Origin: Methylobacteriaceae bacterium
GTDB lineage: Bacteria > Pseudomonadota > Alphaproteobacteria > Rhizobiales > Beijerinckiaceae
Reading direction: 5' to 3'
DNA length: 64,000 bases
Assembly: GCA_020638195.1 (NCBI GenBank)
Contig: JACKJC010000001.1
Span: 1,215,875 to 1,279,874, forward strand
Position numbers and translations under genes: made by a program. This document shows, one piece after another, positions 34,222-43,464 of the stretch. A model generated the notes under the pieces. It searched no databases. It was not told where the DNA came from and saw only the letters and a program-made list of their open reading frames with translations. Within the stretch, counting starts at the first letter, position 1; each line of letters opens with the position of its first letter.

Positions 34222-35451
34222 ATGACCGCCAAGACCGGATGGATCGACCGCCGCAGCCTGCTGGCGGGCGCCAGTGCGACGATTGCCGCCCCCGCCATCG
34301 TGCGCGCGCAGGGCAAGTCGCTGAAGATCGCCCTCATGCTGCCGCGCTCCGGCTTTTTCGCGCAGGCCGGCCAGAGCTGCTATCGCGGCGCGCTCGCTAC
34401 GCCCAAGGTGCTCTCCGACCTCGGCTACAACGTCGAGATCGTCCACATCGACACGGAATCCTCCAACGACGTTTCCCGCACGCAGGCCGAGAAGGCGATC
34501 AACGACGGCGCGCAATGCGTGATCGGCGCTTTCGAATCCGGCAATACGATCGCGATCGCGCAGGTCTGCGAACAGCGCAAGGTGCCGCTGATCTGCAATA
34601 TCGCCTCGGCGCCGCAGCTGACGGGGCAGGGCTACCAGTATCTCGTGCGCAACTTCATGACCGGCCCGGGCCTCGTAACGAACGGCCTGAAGCTGATCGG
34701 CGAGGTCTCCAAGGCCGCCAATCTCGATCTGAAGACCGCCGTTTTCATGCATTCGAACGACACGTTCGGCACCGCGCAGTCGCAGGCGATGGGCAAGATT
34801 TTCCCGACGCTGAACATGCCGTTCAAGATCGTCGAGAGCATCGCCTACGATCCCAAGGCCCAGGACCTCTCGGTCGAGGTCACCAAGGTGCGCGGCATCA
34901 ATCCGGATCTCCTGATGATCGTCACGCGCGCCGGCGACGCGATCAAGCTGACGCGCGACATGGTGCGCCAGAAGCTGCAGCCCAAGGCGATCATGTCGCC
35001 CGGCTCGCCCGGTCTCTATGACGAGGAATTCTTCAAGGCGGTCGGCCCCTACGCGGACGGCTTCATCTACAACTTGCCTTGGTTCAACGTGAAGTCGCAG
35101 ATGACCCAGGCGCTCGAGGCTTCGTTCAAGAAGACCAACCCCAATCACCGCTTCGACCTCGACGGCTTCAACGCCGGCTTCACCTTCGAGGCTCTGCTGG
35201 TGGCGGCCGACGCCTTCAAACGCGCGGGCTCGGGCGACGGCGAGACACTGATGAAGGCGATCAAGGCGACCAACATCAAGGATCACGTGATGATCGGCGG
35301 CCCGATCATGTTCAACGAGAAGGGCGACAACCCGAACATCGGTTCGGCCTCCGTGCAGAACATCGGCCAGAAGCCGACTGTCGTCTATCCGGCGGACGTC
35401 GCTGTCGCCAAGCCCATCCTGCCCTTCCCGGCCTGGCAGGGCCGCAAGTAA
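34222..35451 (+). CDS. Branched-chain amino acid type ABC transporter substrate-binding protein
   Basis: A periplasmic binding protein of 409 residues with a type I (LivK-like) fold. The N-terminus has a twin-arginine-like export signal (DRRSLLAGASATIAAPAIVRA). The mature part begins KIALMLPRSGFFAQAG and shows VGPYADGFIYNLPWF and FNAGFTFEALLVAADAF. The neighbours are a full LivHMGF set, so it delivers an amino acid, amide or urea-like ligand to them; the exact ligand is not readable. It is probably the most abundant product, with a hairpin at its 3' end. Confidence 0.93.
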   Translation: MTAKTGWIDRRSLLAGASATIAAPAIVRAQGKSLKIALMLPRSGFFAQAGQSCYRGALATPKVLSDLGYNVEIVHIDTESSNDVSRTQAEKAINDGAQCVIGAFESGNTIAIAQVCEQRKVPLICNIASAPQLTGQGYQYLVRNFMTGPGLVTNGLKLIGEVSKAANLDLKTAVFMHSNDTFGTAQSQAMGKIFPTLNMPFKIVESIAYDPKAQDLSVEVTKVRGINPDLLMIVTRAGDAIKLTRDMVRQKLQPKAIMSPGSPGLYDEEFFKAVGPYADGFIYNLPWFNVKSQMTQALEASFKKTNPNHRFDLDGFNAGFTFEALLVAADAFKRAGSGDGETLMKAIKATNIKDHVMIGGPIMFNEKGDNPNIGSASVQNIGQKPTVVYPADVAVAKPILPFPAWQGRK

Positions 35452-35467
35452 GGGCGCTTCCGAGCAC

Positions 35468-35494
35468 GCCGCCTCGCGCCTTCGCCGAGGCGGC
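35468..35494 (+). promoter_or_regulatory. Intercistronic hairpin after the Liv-type binding-protein gene
   Basis: A nine-base perfect stem GCCGCCTCG/CGAGGCGGC with a nine-base loop sits between the binding-protein stop and the livH-like start, without a U tract. Such hairpins usually protect the upstream mRNA from decay and so raise binding-protein levels over permease levels. Confidence 0.5.
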
Positions 35495-35520
35495 GGCGTC
35501 TCACGCGCGCAGCGATCCGC

Positions 35521-36393
35521 ATGTCGTTTTCCCTTTACGTCGAAGTCTTGATCCAGGGCGTGCTGTCCGGCCTCGTCTACGGCCTGATGGCGCTCGGCCT
35601 GTCCGTCATCTTCGGCGTCGTACGCGTCGTCAATTTCGCGCATGGCGAATTCGCTGTGCTCGCCATGTACTGCGCTTTCGTTCTGTTCGGCCTTGCGGGC
35701 GTCGATCCGATCATCGCCAGCATCCCGCTCGCCATCGCCTTCTTCGTGCTCGGCTACGCGATGCAGCGCGGCATGGTGCAGCCCTTCGTCACGCGGCCTC
35801 AGCACGAGCAGTTCATTCTTCTGGTCGGCGTCGCGCTGGTCATCACCAACGGGTTGCTGCTCGTGTTCGGGCCTGAATCGAAGCATGTCGACCTGCCGTA
35901 CTCCTTCGATTCCTACACGGTCGCCGGCGTCCTGATCGACAAGGTGCGCGTCTATGGCGCCGCCGCCGCGCTCGCGGTCACCGCCGCGCTCTTCGCCTTC
36001 TTCCGCTTCACATCCACGGGCACCGCGATCCGCGCATCCGCCGACAATCTGACCGGCGCCGCCGTCGTCGGCCTCGATGTCAAGCGGCTGTACGCAATCT
36101 CCTTCGGCCTCGGCCTCGCCTGCGTCGGCGCCGCCGGCTCGATCATGATGGCGCTGACGGACATGACGCCGATGCTCGCGCCGTCGCTGACGCTGCTCGC
36201 CTTCACCATCGTCATCGTCGGCGGCCTCGGCTCGATGACCGGCGCGCTCGCCGGCGGCCTCCTGATCGGCGTCGCCGAAGCGGTGGCGAGCCTCGTCGTC
36301 TCGCCGGCCATCAAGAGCATGGTTTCGTTCGGCTTGCTCGTGCTCGTGCTGGCGCTGCGCCCGCAGGGCCTGTTCGGAAAGGCCGAGTCGTGA
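35521..36393 (+). CDS. livH: Branched-chain amino acid type ABC permease, LivH-like
   Basis: An inner-membrane permease of 290 residues with about eight helices. It begins LIQGVLSGLVYGLMALGLS and carries IFGVVRVVNFAHGEFAVLAM, a signature of the LivH family, with IVIVGGLGSMTGALAGGL in the cytoplasmic loop that contacts the ATPase. Its stop overlaps the livM-like GTG start (GTGA). Second gene of the five-gene importer operon. Confidence 0.94.
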   Translation: MSFSLYVEVLIQGVLSGLVYGLMALGLSVIFGVVRVVNFAHGEFAVLAMYCAFVLFGLAGVDPIIASIPLAIAFFVLGYAMQRGMVQPFVTRPQHEQFILLVGVALVITNGLLLVFGPESKHVDLPYSFDSYTVAGVLIDKVRVYGAAAALAVTAALFAFFRFTSTGTAIRASADNLTGAAVVGLDVKRLYAISFGLGLACVGAAGSIMMALTDMTPMLAPSLTLLAFTIVIVGGLGSMTGALAGGLLIGVAEAVASLVVSPAIKSMVSFGLLVLVLALRPQGLFGKAES

Positions 36394-37391
36394 AGGGCGC
36401 GCTCTCGTTCCTTACGCCGCGCTCGACCATCGCGCTTCTCGTCTGCGGCGTCGCGCTGCTGATCGCGCCCTTCGTCGTCGATCGTTACACACTTTCCATC
36501 ATCCTGCTGGCGTTGCTCGGGACCTATCTCGGTCAGGCCTGGAACATATTGATGGGCTATTGCGGCCTGCTGTCGCTCGGCCACGCGCTCTATCTCGGCC
36601 TCGGCGCCTATGCGTCCGCCATCCTCTTCGTGAACTACGGCGTCGGCCCGTGGCTGAGCGTCTTCGTCGCCATGGCGCTGGCGATCGGCGCCGCGGCGGT
36701 ACTCGGCTGGCTCGGCTTCCGTTTCCGTATCGAGGACGTTTATTTCTCGCTGCTGACCATCGCCTTCGCCGAAATCGTGCGCATCGGTTTCGACAACTGG
36801 TCCTTCGTCGGCGGCGCGGCTGGCTTCTTTCTGCCGGTCAACGCCTCGCTGTCGCATCAATGGTGGAACCTGCGCGGCGGGCCGCTCTTCTTCTATTATC
36901 TCGCGCTGGCCATGGCGGTCGCCTCGCTCGTCATCGCCGCAGTGCTGCGCTCATCGAAGCTCGGCTACGCCTTCCTCGCGATCCGCGAGGACCCGCAGGC
37001 GGCGCGCGCGCTCGGCGTCAACATCAATCGCACGCGGTTTCTCGCGCTGTTCATCTCTGCCGCCATGACAGCGGTCGGCGGCGTCTATCTCGCCTTCTGG
37101 ACCAACAATCTCTTTCCCGCGCAGATTCTCGAAACCTCGAAATCGATCGAGATCATCCTGGCGCCGATCATCGGCGGCCTCGGCACACTGATGGGTCCCT
37201 TCGTCGGCGCATTTCTGCTGGTGCCGCTCGGCTCCGCGCTGACTGATGGGCTGCGCGCCATCGGCCTCAGCGCGCCGGGCGTCAAGGCGCTCGTCTACGG
37301 CCTCATCCTCATGGCCATCATCGCCGCCACACCCAACGGCATCTGGCCATGGCTCGCCCGCAAACTTGGCCTCGAGGCGCGCGAGCCATGA
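36390..37391 (+). CDS. livM: Branched-chain amino acid type ABC permease, LivM-like
   Basis: A 333-residue inner-membrane permease with about nine to ten helices and the LivM signature NILMGYCGLLSLGHALYLG. The ATPase-coupling loop is REDPQAARALGVNINRTRF, followed by IIGGLGTLMGPFVGA. It starts at a GTG overlapping the livH stop and ends overlapping the livG start as ATGA. It forms the channel together with the LivH-like protein. Confidence 0.94.
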   Translation: MKGALSFLTPRSTIALLVCGVALLIAPFVVDRYTLSIILLALLGTYLGQAWNILMGYCGLLSLGHALYLGLGAYASAILFVNYGVGPWLSVFVAMALAIGAAAVLGWLGFRFRIEDVYFSLLTIAFAEIVRIGFDNWSFVGGAAGFFLPVNASLSHQWWNLRGGPLFFYYLALAMAVASLVIAAVLRSSKLGYAFLAIREDPQAARALGVNINRTRFLALFISAAMTAVGGVYLAFWTNNLFPAQILETSKSIEIILAPIIGGLGTLMGPFVGAFLLVPLGSALTDGLRAIGLSAPGVKALVYGLILMAIIAATPNGIWPWLARKLGLEAREP

Positions 37392-38116
37392 CAGCGCTTC
37401 TGGAAGTTGTAGACGTCGTCAAACGCTTTCGCGGTCTGACCGCGGTCGACAGCGTGTCGCTCTCTGTCGAGGACGGCGAGATTTTCGCGATCATCGGCCC
37501 GAACGGAGCCGGCAAGACGACGCTGTTCAACCTCATCGCCGGAGTCTACGCGCCGGATGAAGGCGAAGTTCGTTATGCCGGCGCGCGCATCGACGGGCAG
37601 GAGCCCGAGCAGATCTGCGCGGCCGGTATTGCGCGCACATTCCAGATCGTCAAACCCTTCCCGGATCTCAGCGTGCGCGACAATGTCGCGATCGGCGCCA
37701 TGTTGCGTGCGCCCGACATGACCGCCGCGCGCGCGCAGGGCGACGAAATCCTGCGCAAGCTCGATCTCTTCGACAAGAGCGCGCAGAAGGCCGGAAGCCT
37801 GACGCTGCCCGATCGCAAGCGGCTCGAAGTCGCCCGCGCGCTGGCGACGAAGCCGCGCATCATCCTGCTCGACGAGGTCATGGCCGGCCTGCGCCCGACG
37901 GAGACGGACCGGATGGTCGGCGTGCTGCGCGACATCAACCGGCACGACAAGCTCACCATCGTCATGATCGAGCATGTCATGCGCGCGGTCATGGCGCTGG
38001 CCGACCGCGTGCATGTGCTGCATCACGGCGCGAGCATCGCCGAAGGCGCTCCGCAGGAAGTCACGAAGGACGCACGCGTCATAGAATCCTACCTCGGCAT
38101 GAAGGCGGCGCACTGA
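37388..38116 (+). CDS. livG: Branched-chain amino acid type ABC ATPase, LivG-like
   Basis: A 242-residue cytosolic ATPase with Walker A GPNGAGKTT, Walker B IILLDEVMAGL and the switch IVMIEHVM. The signature region reads GSLTLPDRKRLEVARALATK, so the usual LSGG(Q) is replaced by LTLPDRK, which is common in LivG. The ATG at 37388 overlaps the livM stop; the frame open upstream is inside livM. It works as a heterodimer with the LivF-like protein encoded next. Confidence 0.94.
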   Translation: MTALLEVVDVVKRFRGLTAVDSVSLSVEDGEIFAIIGPNGAGKTTLFNLIAGVYAPDEGEVRYAGARIDGQEPEQICAAGIARTFQIVKPFPDLSVRDNVAIGAMLRAPDMTAARAQGDEILRKLDLFDKSAQKAGSLTLPDRKRLEVARALATKPRIILLDEVMAGLRPTETDRMVGVLRDINRHDKLTIVMIEHVMRAVMALADRVHVLHHGASIAEGAPQEVTKDARVIESYLGMKAAH

Positions 38117-38820
38117 TGCTGAGCGTCGAATCCCTCGATCTCTTCTATGGCGACGCGCAGGCTCTGTCCGGCGTGACGCTCGACGTGCCCGAAGGCGAAA
38201 TCGTCGCCATCGTCGGCGCCAACGGCGCGGGCAAGACATCTCTGATCCGAGCCATAGCCGGAATGCTCAAGCCTGCCGCCGGGCGGGTGTTCTACAAGGG
38301 CGCCGACATTACTGGTCTCGACAGTCATCGCGTCTGCAATCTCGGCGTCGGCCAGGTGGCCGAGGGCCGTCAGGTTTTCCCGACGCTGACCGTGCGCGAA
38401 AACCTGGCGATGGGCGGCCTGTTGCCGCGCGCCCGCGCCCGCAAGACCGGGAACATGGAGCGCATGCTCGAACTTTTCCCGCGCTTGCGCGAAAGGCTGA
38501 CGCAGGCGGCAGGCACGCTGTCCGGCGGCGAGCAGCAGATGCTCGCCATCGCGCGCTGCCTGATGGGCGAGCCCGATCTCGTGATGTTCGACGAACCCTC
38601 GCTCGGCCTCAGTCCCGCGCTCGCCAACGACGTGCTGGACACGATCGTCGACCTCAACAGGAAGGGCCTGTCCTGCCTGCTGGTCGAACAGAACGTCGCC
38701 GCGTCGCTGGAAATCGCGAAACATGCTTATGTCCTGGAGAACGGGTCGATCACCCTTTCGGGCCAGGGCAGCCAATTGTTGGCTGACGATCGCGTGCGAC
38801 AGGCCTATCTGGGGATGTAG
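38116..38820 (+). CDS. livF: Branched-chain amino acid type ABC ATPase, LivF-like
   Basis: A 234-residue cytosolic ATPase, last gene of the Liv-type operon. It has Walker A GANGAGKTS, the LivF motif QVAEGRQVFPTLTVRENL, signature LSGGEQQMLAIARCLM, Walker B LVMFDEPSLGLSP and the switch LLVEQNV. The start shares one base with the livG stop (TGATG). Palindromic repeats that could end or protect the transcript follow directly. Confidence 0.95.
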   Translation: MLSVESLDLFYGDAQALSGVTLDVPEGEIVAIVGANGAGKTSLIRAIAGMLKPAAGRVFYKGADITGLDSHRVCNLGVGQVAEGRQVFPTLTVRENLAMGGLLPRARARKTGNMERMLELFPRLRERLTQAAGTLSGGEQQMLAIARCLMGEPDLVMFDEPSLGLSPALANDVLDTIVDLNRKGLSCLLVEQNVAASLEIAKHAYVLENGSITLSGQGSQLLADDRVRQAYLGM

Positions 38821-38828
38821 TCCACTCC

Positions 38829-38855
38829 CCCTCTCCCCGCAGGGCGGGGAGAGGG
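38829..38855. repeat. Palindromic repeat after livF
   Basis: A twelve-base perfect stem CCCTCTCCCCGC/GCGGGGAGAGGG with a three-base loop starts nine bases after the livF stop, with partly paired flanks (CCACTC upstream, GAGTGG downstream). This is a common Rhizobiales REP-like element and a likely 3'-end stabiliser for the liv transcript. Confidence 0.75.
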
Positions 38856-38922
38856 TTGGGGTGAGTGGTCAAACGACTGGTTCTCAAATATCGGCGCGGC
38901 CCCCCATCCGGCCGTCGGCCAC

Positions 38923-38946
38923 CTTCTCCCCGCGGGCGGGGAGAAG
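38923..38946. repeat. Second palindromic repeat between livF and the sulfonate-type operon
   Basis: An eleven-base perfect stem CTTCTCCCCGC/GCGGGGAGAAG with two central bases. ATATCG and CGATAT (38888-38893 and 38947-38952) extend the symmetry. It lies 33 bases before the next start codon and is related to the previous repeat. Confidence 0.7.
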
Positions 38947-38979
38947 CGATATGGAAAGAATACCGAAAGCGACGAAGAC

Positions 38980-39975
38980 ATGAACCAATCCGTCATCAGC
39001 CGCCGCGACCTCCTCGCCGCCACGCTCGCGACCGCGCTTGCGCCGACCTTCGCCCGCGCACAAACCCGCAAGCTGCGCGTCGGCGTTCTGCGTCTCTCCT
39101 CTTCCGGCGCGGTCTTCCTCGCGCAGGACATGGGCTTCTTCAAAGAGGCCGGCGTCGACGTCGAACTCGTCTTCTTCGGCGCGGCGCAGCCGATCGCGGT
39201 CGCCGCCGCCTCGGGTGATATCGACATCGGCGTCACCGCCTTCACGGCTGGTCTGTACAATCTCGCCGGCAAGGGCGCGCTCTCGGTCGTCGCTGGCCAG
39301 TCGCGCGAAGTGCCCGGCTTTCCGCTCGACGCCTTTCTGGCGACGACCAAGCCGAACGGCGATGCGCTGAAGAAGCCGCAGGACATCAGGGGCAAGCGCA
39401 TCGGCATCACGCAGGTCGGCTCCAGCTTCCATTTCGTCAGCGGGCTCGTCGCGGAAAAATACAAGTTCCCGCTGTCCGAAGTGACATTCGTGCCGCTGCA
39501 GTCCATGGGCAATATCGTATCGGCCTTGCAGGGCGGGGCGGTCGACGGCGCGGTGCTGCCCGCGACGGTTGCGAGCGGCGCGATCGCATCGGGCGCGGCG
39601 CGGCTGCTCGGCTGGGGATCCGACGAAGCGCCGTGGCAGATCGGCGCCGCCTTCGCTTCGGCGAAGATCAAGGCTGATGAAGCGACGATCGGAAAATTCC
39701 TCACCGCCTACAAGCGCGCCTGCAAGCTGTTCCATGACAAGCTCGACGCAAAGGGCGTCGCCGAGGCCGAGCGCGCGCCACTGCTCGAAATCATCGCGCG
39801 CTACACCAACCAGAAGCCCGAGGCAGTCGCTAAGACGCTCGCATTCGTCGAGCCCGACGCGAAGCTCGACCTGCCGAATGTCGCCCATCAGATCGAATGG
39901 TATCAGGCGCACGGTTTCGTCGACAAAGGGTTTGGCCTGGAGCAGGTGATCGACCGTCGTTTCGTGAAGAACTGA
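38980..39975 (+). CDS. SsuA/TauA/NMT1-type substrate-binding protein
   Basis: A 331-residue periplasmic binding protein with an export signal containing paired arginines (SRRDLLAATLATALAPTFARA). The mature part shows the family start KLRVGVLRLSSSGAVFLAQ, DMGFFKEAGVDVELVFFG and VAAASGDIDIGVTAFTAG. The members bind sulfonates, taurine, nitrate, bicarbonate or thiamine precursors; no catabolic gene nearby identifies the ligand. It is followed after nine bases by its ATPase gene. Confidence 0.9.
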   Translation: MNQSVISRRDLLAATLATALAPTFARAQTRKLRVGVLRLSSSGAVFLAQDMGFFKEAGVDVELVFFGAAQPIAVAAASGDIDIGVTAFTAGLYNLAGKGALSVVAGQSREVPGFPLDAFLATTKPNGDALKKPQDIRGKRIGITQVGSSFHFVSGLVAEKYKFPLSEVTFVPLQSMGNIVSALQGGAVDGAVLPATVASGAIASGAARLLGWGSDEAPWQIGAAFASAKIKADEATIGKFLTAYKRACKLFHDKLDAKGVAEAERAPLLEIIARYTNQKPEAVAKTLAFVEPDAKLDLPNVAHQIEWYQAHGFVDKGFGLEQVIDRRFVKN

Positions 39976-39984
39976 CGCGGGCAG

Positions 39985-40758
39985 ATGGCGCGTCTCGTCG
40001 TCGACAATGTTTCGCACCGCTTTGGCGAGCTCGACGTTCTCTCTGACGTGTCGTTCGAACTCGGCGCCAACGAGATTCTGGCGATCGTCGGCCCCTCGGG
40101 CTGCGGCAAGAGCACGCTTCTGTCGATAGCTGGCGGGCTACTCGCGCCTGCGCATGGCGCAGTCCGGATCGGCGATGTGCCTGCGACGAGCCTCAACCCG
40201 CTGACCTTCGTCTTCCAGGATTTCGCCCTGCTGCCGTGGCGTACCGTGGCGGGAAATGTCGCTTTCGCGCTCGAGCACACCCGGCTCGGACAGCGGGAAA
40301 TCGAGGCCATCGTCTCCGACGTTCTCGCGCGCACCGGCCTCGCCGATTTCGCGTCCGCCCTGCCAAAGCAATTATCGGGCGGCATGCGCCAGCGCGTCGG
40401 CCTTGCCCGAGCGCTCGCCGTGCGTCCGGCGATCCTGCTGATGGACGAGCCGTTGAGCGCGCTCGACAGTCAGACGCGCGACCTCCTGATGGAGGACCTC
40501 GAGCGATTGCTCGAACAGGGAAACATGAGCGTCCTCTATGTGACTCACAATCTCGACGAAGCCGCGCGGCTTGCCGACCGCGCGATCGTGTTCTCGCGCA
40601 GGCCCGGCCGAATTCGCACGATCTCATCCGCGCCCGTCGCGCGCGAAAAACGCGCCGATCCCGCGCATGCCGAAGCAATCGCGCGCTGGCGCGCCGATCT
40701 CTGGGCGATGATCCGCGACGAGGCGCAGGCGGCTGATCGCGAGACGATCGATGGCTGA
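39985..40758 (+). CDS. SsuB/TauB-type ABC ATPase
   Basis: A 257-residue cytosolic ATPase with Walker A GPSGCGKST, the Q-loop FVFQDFALLPWRTVAGNV, signature LSGGMRQRVGLARAL, Walker B ILLMDEPLSALD and the switch VTHNLDEA. The LLPWRTV sequence is typical of the nitrate/sulfonate/taurine group. It overlaps the permease gene by eight bases. The ligand is unassigned. Confidence 0.92.
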   Translation: MARLVVDNVSHRFGELDVLSDVSFELGANEILAIVGPSGCGKSTLLSIAGGLLAPAHGAVRIGDVPATSLNPLTFVFQDFALLPWRTVAGNVAFALEHTRLGQREIEAIVSDVLARTGLADFASALPKQLSGGMRQRVGLARALAVRPAILLMDEPLSALDSQTRDLLMEDLERLLEQGNMSVLYVTHNLDEAARLADRAIVFSRRPGRIRTISSAPVAREKRADPAHAEAIARWRADLWAMIRDEAQAADRETIDG

Positions 40759-41557
40759 CGGCAACGCTCGCAATCGCCTCGCGCCGGTGCCGTTCCGCGG
40801 GGCGGGCTTCGCGCCGGGCGAGCACAGGCTCGGCGGCGCGGCGGCTTTGGTCGCGCTTGTCGCAATCTGGCAGGCGATCTCGAGTTTCCTCGGCGTCAGC
40901 CCGCTCTTCCTGCCAAGCCCGATCGCCATCGCGCGCGCCTTGTGGCGGCTGATCGTGGAAGGCGACCTCCTGTCGCAGATCGGCGTTTCCGCCTTGCGCA
41001 TCGCCGCCGGCTGGTCGCTTGGCGCAAGCATCGGTCTCGTCGTCGGCCTCGCCATGGGCCTTTTCACTTTCGCGCGAGCGGCAGGATTCGCCATTGTCTC
41101 CGCGCTCTTTCCTATTCCGAAGATCGCGCTTCTGCCGTTGATGATCCTGTGGTTCGGCATCGGCGAACCCTCCAAGATCGCGACCATCGCGCTCGGCGTC
41201 TTCTTCCCGACCGCCATTTCGGCCGCCAGCGGCGTCGATTCCGTGCCGCGCAATCTCATCCGGATGGCGCAGAGTTTCGGCTTGCCTTTCGCCGACATCG
41301 TGCGCAAGGTCGTCCTGCCGGGCGCCTTGCCCTCGATTCTCGCAGGCTTTCGGATTTCGACGTCTATCGCACTGCTGCTGGTCGTTTCCGCCGAAATGGT
41401 CGGCGCGGAAAAAGGCATCGGCGCCTTCGTATTGCAGGCCGGCAATCTCATGCAGACCGATCAGCTGCTGGCGGGCGTTGTCGTTCTGTCGGGGCTGGGT
41501 CTCGCGGTCGCGCGCGCCATCGCCATGCTGGAGAAGAGATTCTCGTCCTGGCGTTGA
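40751..41557 (+). CDS. SsuC/TauC-type ABC permease
   Basis: A 268-residue inner-membrane permease with about six helices. The N-terminal ~30 residues are cytosolic, then AALVALVAIWQAISSFLG. The ATPase-coupling motif is SFGLPFADIVRKVVLPGALPSILAGFRISTS in the fifth cytoplasmic loop. It overlaps the ATPase gene upstream. The last 97 bases are also covered by the end of the convergent glycosyltransferase gene. Confidence 0.92.
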   Translation: MADGNARNRLAPVPFRGAGFAPGEHRLGGAAALVALVAIWQAISSFLGVSPLFLPSPIAIARALWRLIVEGDLLSQIGVSALRIAAGWSLGASIGLVVGLAMGLFTFARAAGFAIVSALFPIPKIALLPLMILWFGIGEPSKIATIALGVFFPTAISAASGVDSVPRNLIRMAQSFGLPFADIVRKVVLPGALPSILAGFRISTSIALLLVVSAEMVGAEKGIGAFVLQAGNLMQTDQLLAGVVVLSGLGLAVARAIAMLEKRFSSWR

Positions 41558-43464
41558 GGCGGCGCCCGGCGACGCGCCACGCCGTGCGTCGTCTTCGCCC
41601 AGCCGAACGGATTGCGCCAGAGATCGTGGATCGCGCGCCAGGCCGCAAGACACAGCATGACGTGCCAGAGCGGCAGGAGAAACAGCAGCGGCCATCGCCG
41701 CCCCAGCCCCTGGCGCTTCATGCCGAGCACGGCCAGCCACACCATTGCGACGGGCCCCGCGACCGCGAGCCAGAGCGCGCAGGTGGCGACGGCATAGTCA
41801 AGGGGAGACGTGGGAGAAAGCAGCGCCCCCGTCGCAAGGTCGCGCGCCAGCATGACCGCGAAGAAAGGCCACAGCAGCGGGCTGACCACGCCCGATACGA
41901 AAGCGGCGAGCGTCGTGACGAAGGCGAGCGGCCTCAGGTTGCGCCATAGCGCGACGGGATCGCGCAGATGCACGAAGGCCGTCTGCATCCAGCCCTTCAT
42001 CCAGCGCACCCGCTGGTTGAAGAGGGCGTGTATTGCAATCGGCGCCTCCTCATGCGTGCGCGAGGCGAGCGTCTCGACCCGCAGGCCGCAGCGCGCCAGA
42101 CGAATACCGAGATCGGCGTCCTCGGTTACGTTCCACGCATCCCAACCGCATAGGTCGCGAAGTGTTTGCGTGCGGAAATGATTGGAGGTGCCGCCGAGCA
42201 TCATCGGCAGCCCAAGCGCCGCAAGGCCGGGATTGGCGACCTCGAAAAGCGCCGCGTAATCGATCGCGAACAGGCCGGCGATCGCATTCTCGTCGGCATT
42301 GTCGACAGCGAGACGGGCCTGCAGGCAACCGAGGCCTCGGTCGGCGTGGGCGAAGCGTGCTGCGGCCTGGCGTAGCTGATCTGGCTCCGGACGATCCTCG
42401 GCGTCGTAGATGCACAAGAGGTCGCCGCGCGCGAAGGGCAGGGCGATGTTCAGCGCGCGCGGTTTCGTGCGCGGCGCGCCGGGCGGGGCGACGACGATCT
42501 CGTATTCGACCCCGGGCAGGCCTGTCGCGAGCGCCGCGAAAGTCACGGTGTCCTCCGCTTCCACGACGAATTTGATGTCGAGCTTCGCGCGCGGATAGTG
42601 CAGCGCTTCCAGGGCGTCGACCAGCGCCCCGACCATCTCGGCCTCGCGATAGAGCGGCACGACGACCGTGTAGACGGGCAGATCGCGGTCGACGACAGTC
42701 GGCGTCTCCTCGTCGGTCGAAAATGTCGCGGCGGCCGTGAAGAGCCGCGTAATCGTCGCCGCCGAGAAAGCGAAGGTGAGAAGCGCCCAGGCGAGCAACG
42801 CCGACCACTGCGGCCATAGCGCCGTAGCGACCGCGCCAACCGCGAGCAGAGCCGCGCTCGCAAGCCTTGTTTCGAGCGACGGGCCGGCGCGGGCGGACAG
42901 CCGCGGCTCGATCTGGTGCAGGCGAAGCGCCGCGTCCTCGGCGATCTGCGGGCCCGCCGATGCGCGCAGACTGGCGCCGAGACGCCGTGGCGTCGTGATC
43001 GCCAGCCCCGAAGGGTCGGGCAGCGCAAGCAGGGCGGCCATGGCGCGGCCGCGCGGCGCCGCCAGCCAGCGCACGCCCTCTATCGGCCGCGCCAGCGCCG
43101 CGAAGCCTGCGGAGGAGGCCGCGCCATAGTCGGCCCGCGCGTCGAGCTGGACGGGCCGTGTCACGAAGGGAACCCCAAGCCGCGCCGCAAGCGCGCGATA
43201 CAGGACATCCTCGGATATCGTTCGGGAGGCGAGCAGGGTCTCGGCGAGCGGCGCGCCGCTCCAGCGCGCCAGCGCCGCCGTCTCGGCGATTTGCAATGTG
43301 GGGACGCCGATCGCAGCCAGCGCCTGGGCTTCGATCGCCTCGACACGGCGCGCTGTTTCACGGCCGCAACCGATCGCACCCTGGCGCCCGGCGCCAGAAT
43401 CCCGCAAAACGCTATCCGCAATACGATCGACGCGATAAACCATAAAATATACCGTCGGAAGCAT
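41461..43464 (-). CDS. Membrane glycosyltransferase family 2 with N-terminal MshEN-like domain
   Basis: A protein of up to 667 residues. Residues ~50-180 resemble the MshEN/GspE N-terminal fold (PLAETLLASRTISEDVLYRA and LGVPFV), often a cyclic-di-GMP binder. Two helices follow (~202-245), then the GT2 domain with DAED (354-357), TEDADLG (447-453) and QRVRW (484-488), and four C-terminal helices. The layout matches processive polysaccharide synthases or NfrB-like proteins. The first ATG is used; a second at 43443 is possible. The C-terminal ~32 residues are antisense to the upstream permease gene and Ser/Thr/Pro/Arg-rich, which suggests a lost stop codon. Confidence 0.88.
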   Translation of the reverse strand: MLPTVYFMVYRVDRIADSVLRDSGAGRQGAIGCGRETARRVEAIEAQALAAIGVPTLQIAETAALARWSGAPLAETLLASRTISEDVLYRALAARLGVPFVTRPVQLDARADYGAASSAGFAALARPIEGVRWLAAPRGRAMAALLALPDPSGLAITTPRRLGASLRASAGPQIAEDAALRLHQIEPRLSARAGPSLETRLASAALLAVGAVATALWPQWSALLAWALLTFAFSAATITRLFTAAATFSTDEETPTVVDRDLPVYTVVVPLYREAEMVGALVDALEALHYPRAKLDIKFVVEAEDTVTFAALATGLPGVEYEIVVAPPGAPRTKPRALNIALPFARGDLLCIYDAEDRPEPDQLRQAAARFAHADRGLGCLQARLAVDNADENAIAGLFAIDYAALFEVANPGLAALGLPMMLGGTSNHFRTQTLRDLCGWDAWNVTEDADLGIRLARCGLRVETLASRTHEEAPIAIHALFNQRVRWMKGWMQTAFVHLRDPVALWRNLRPLAFVTTLAAFVSGVVSPLLWPFFAVMLARDLATGALLSPTSPLDYAVATCALWLAVAGPVAMVWLAVLGMKRQGLGRRWPLLFLLPLWHVMLCLAAWRAIHDLWRNPFGWAKTTHGVARRRAPPQRQDENLFSSMAMARATARPSPDRTTTPASS

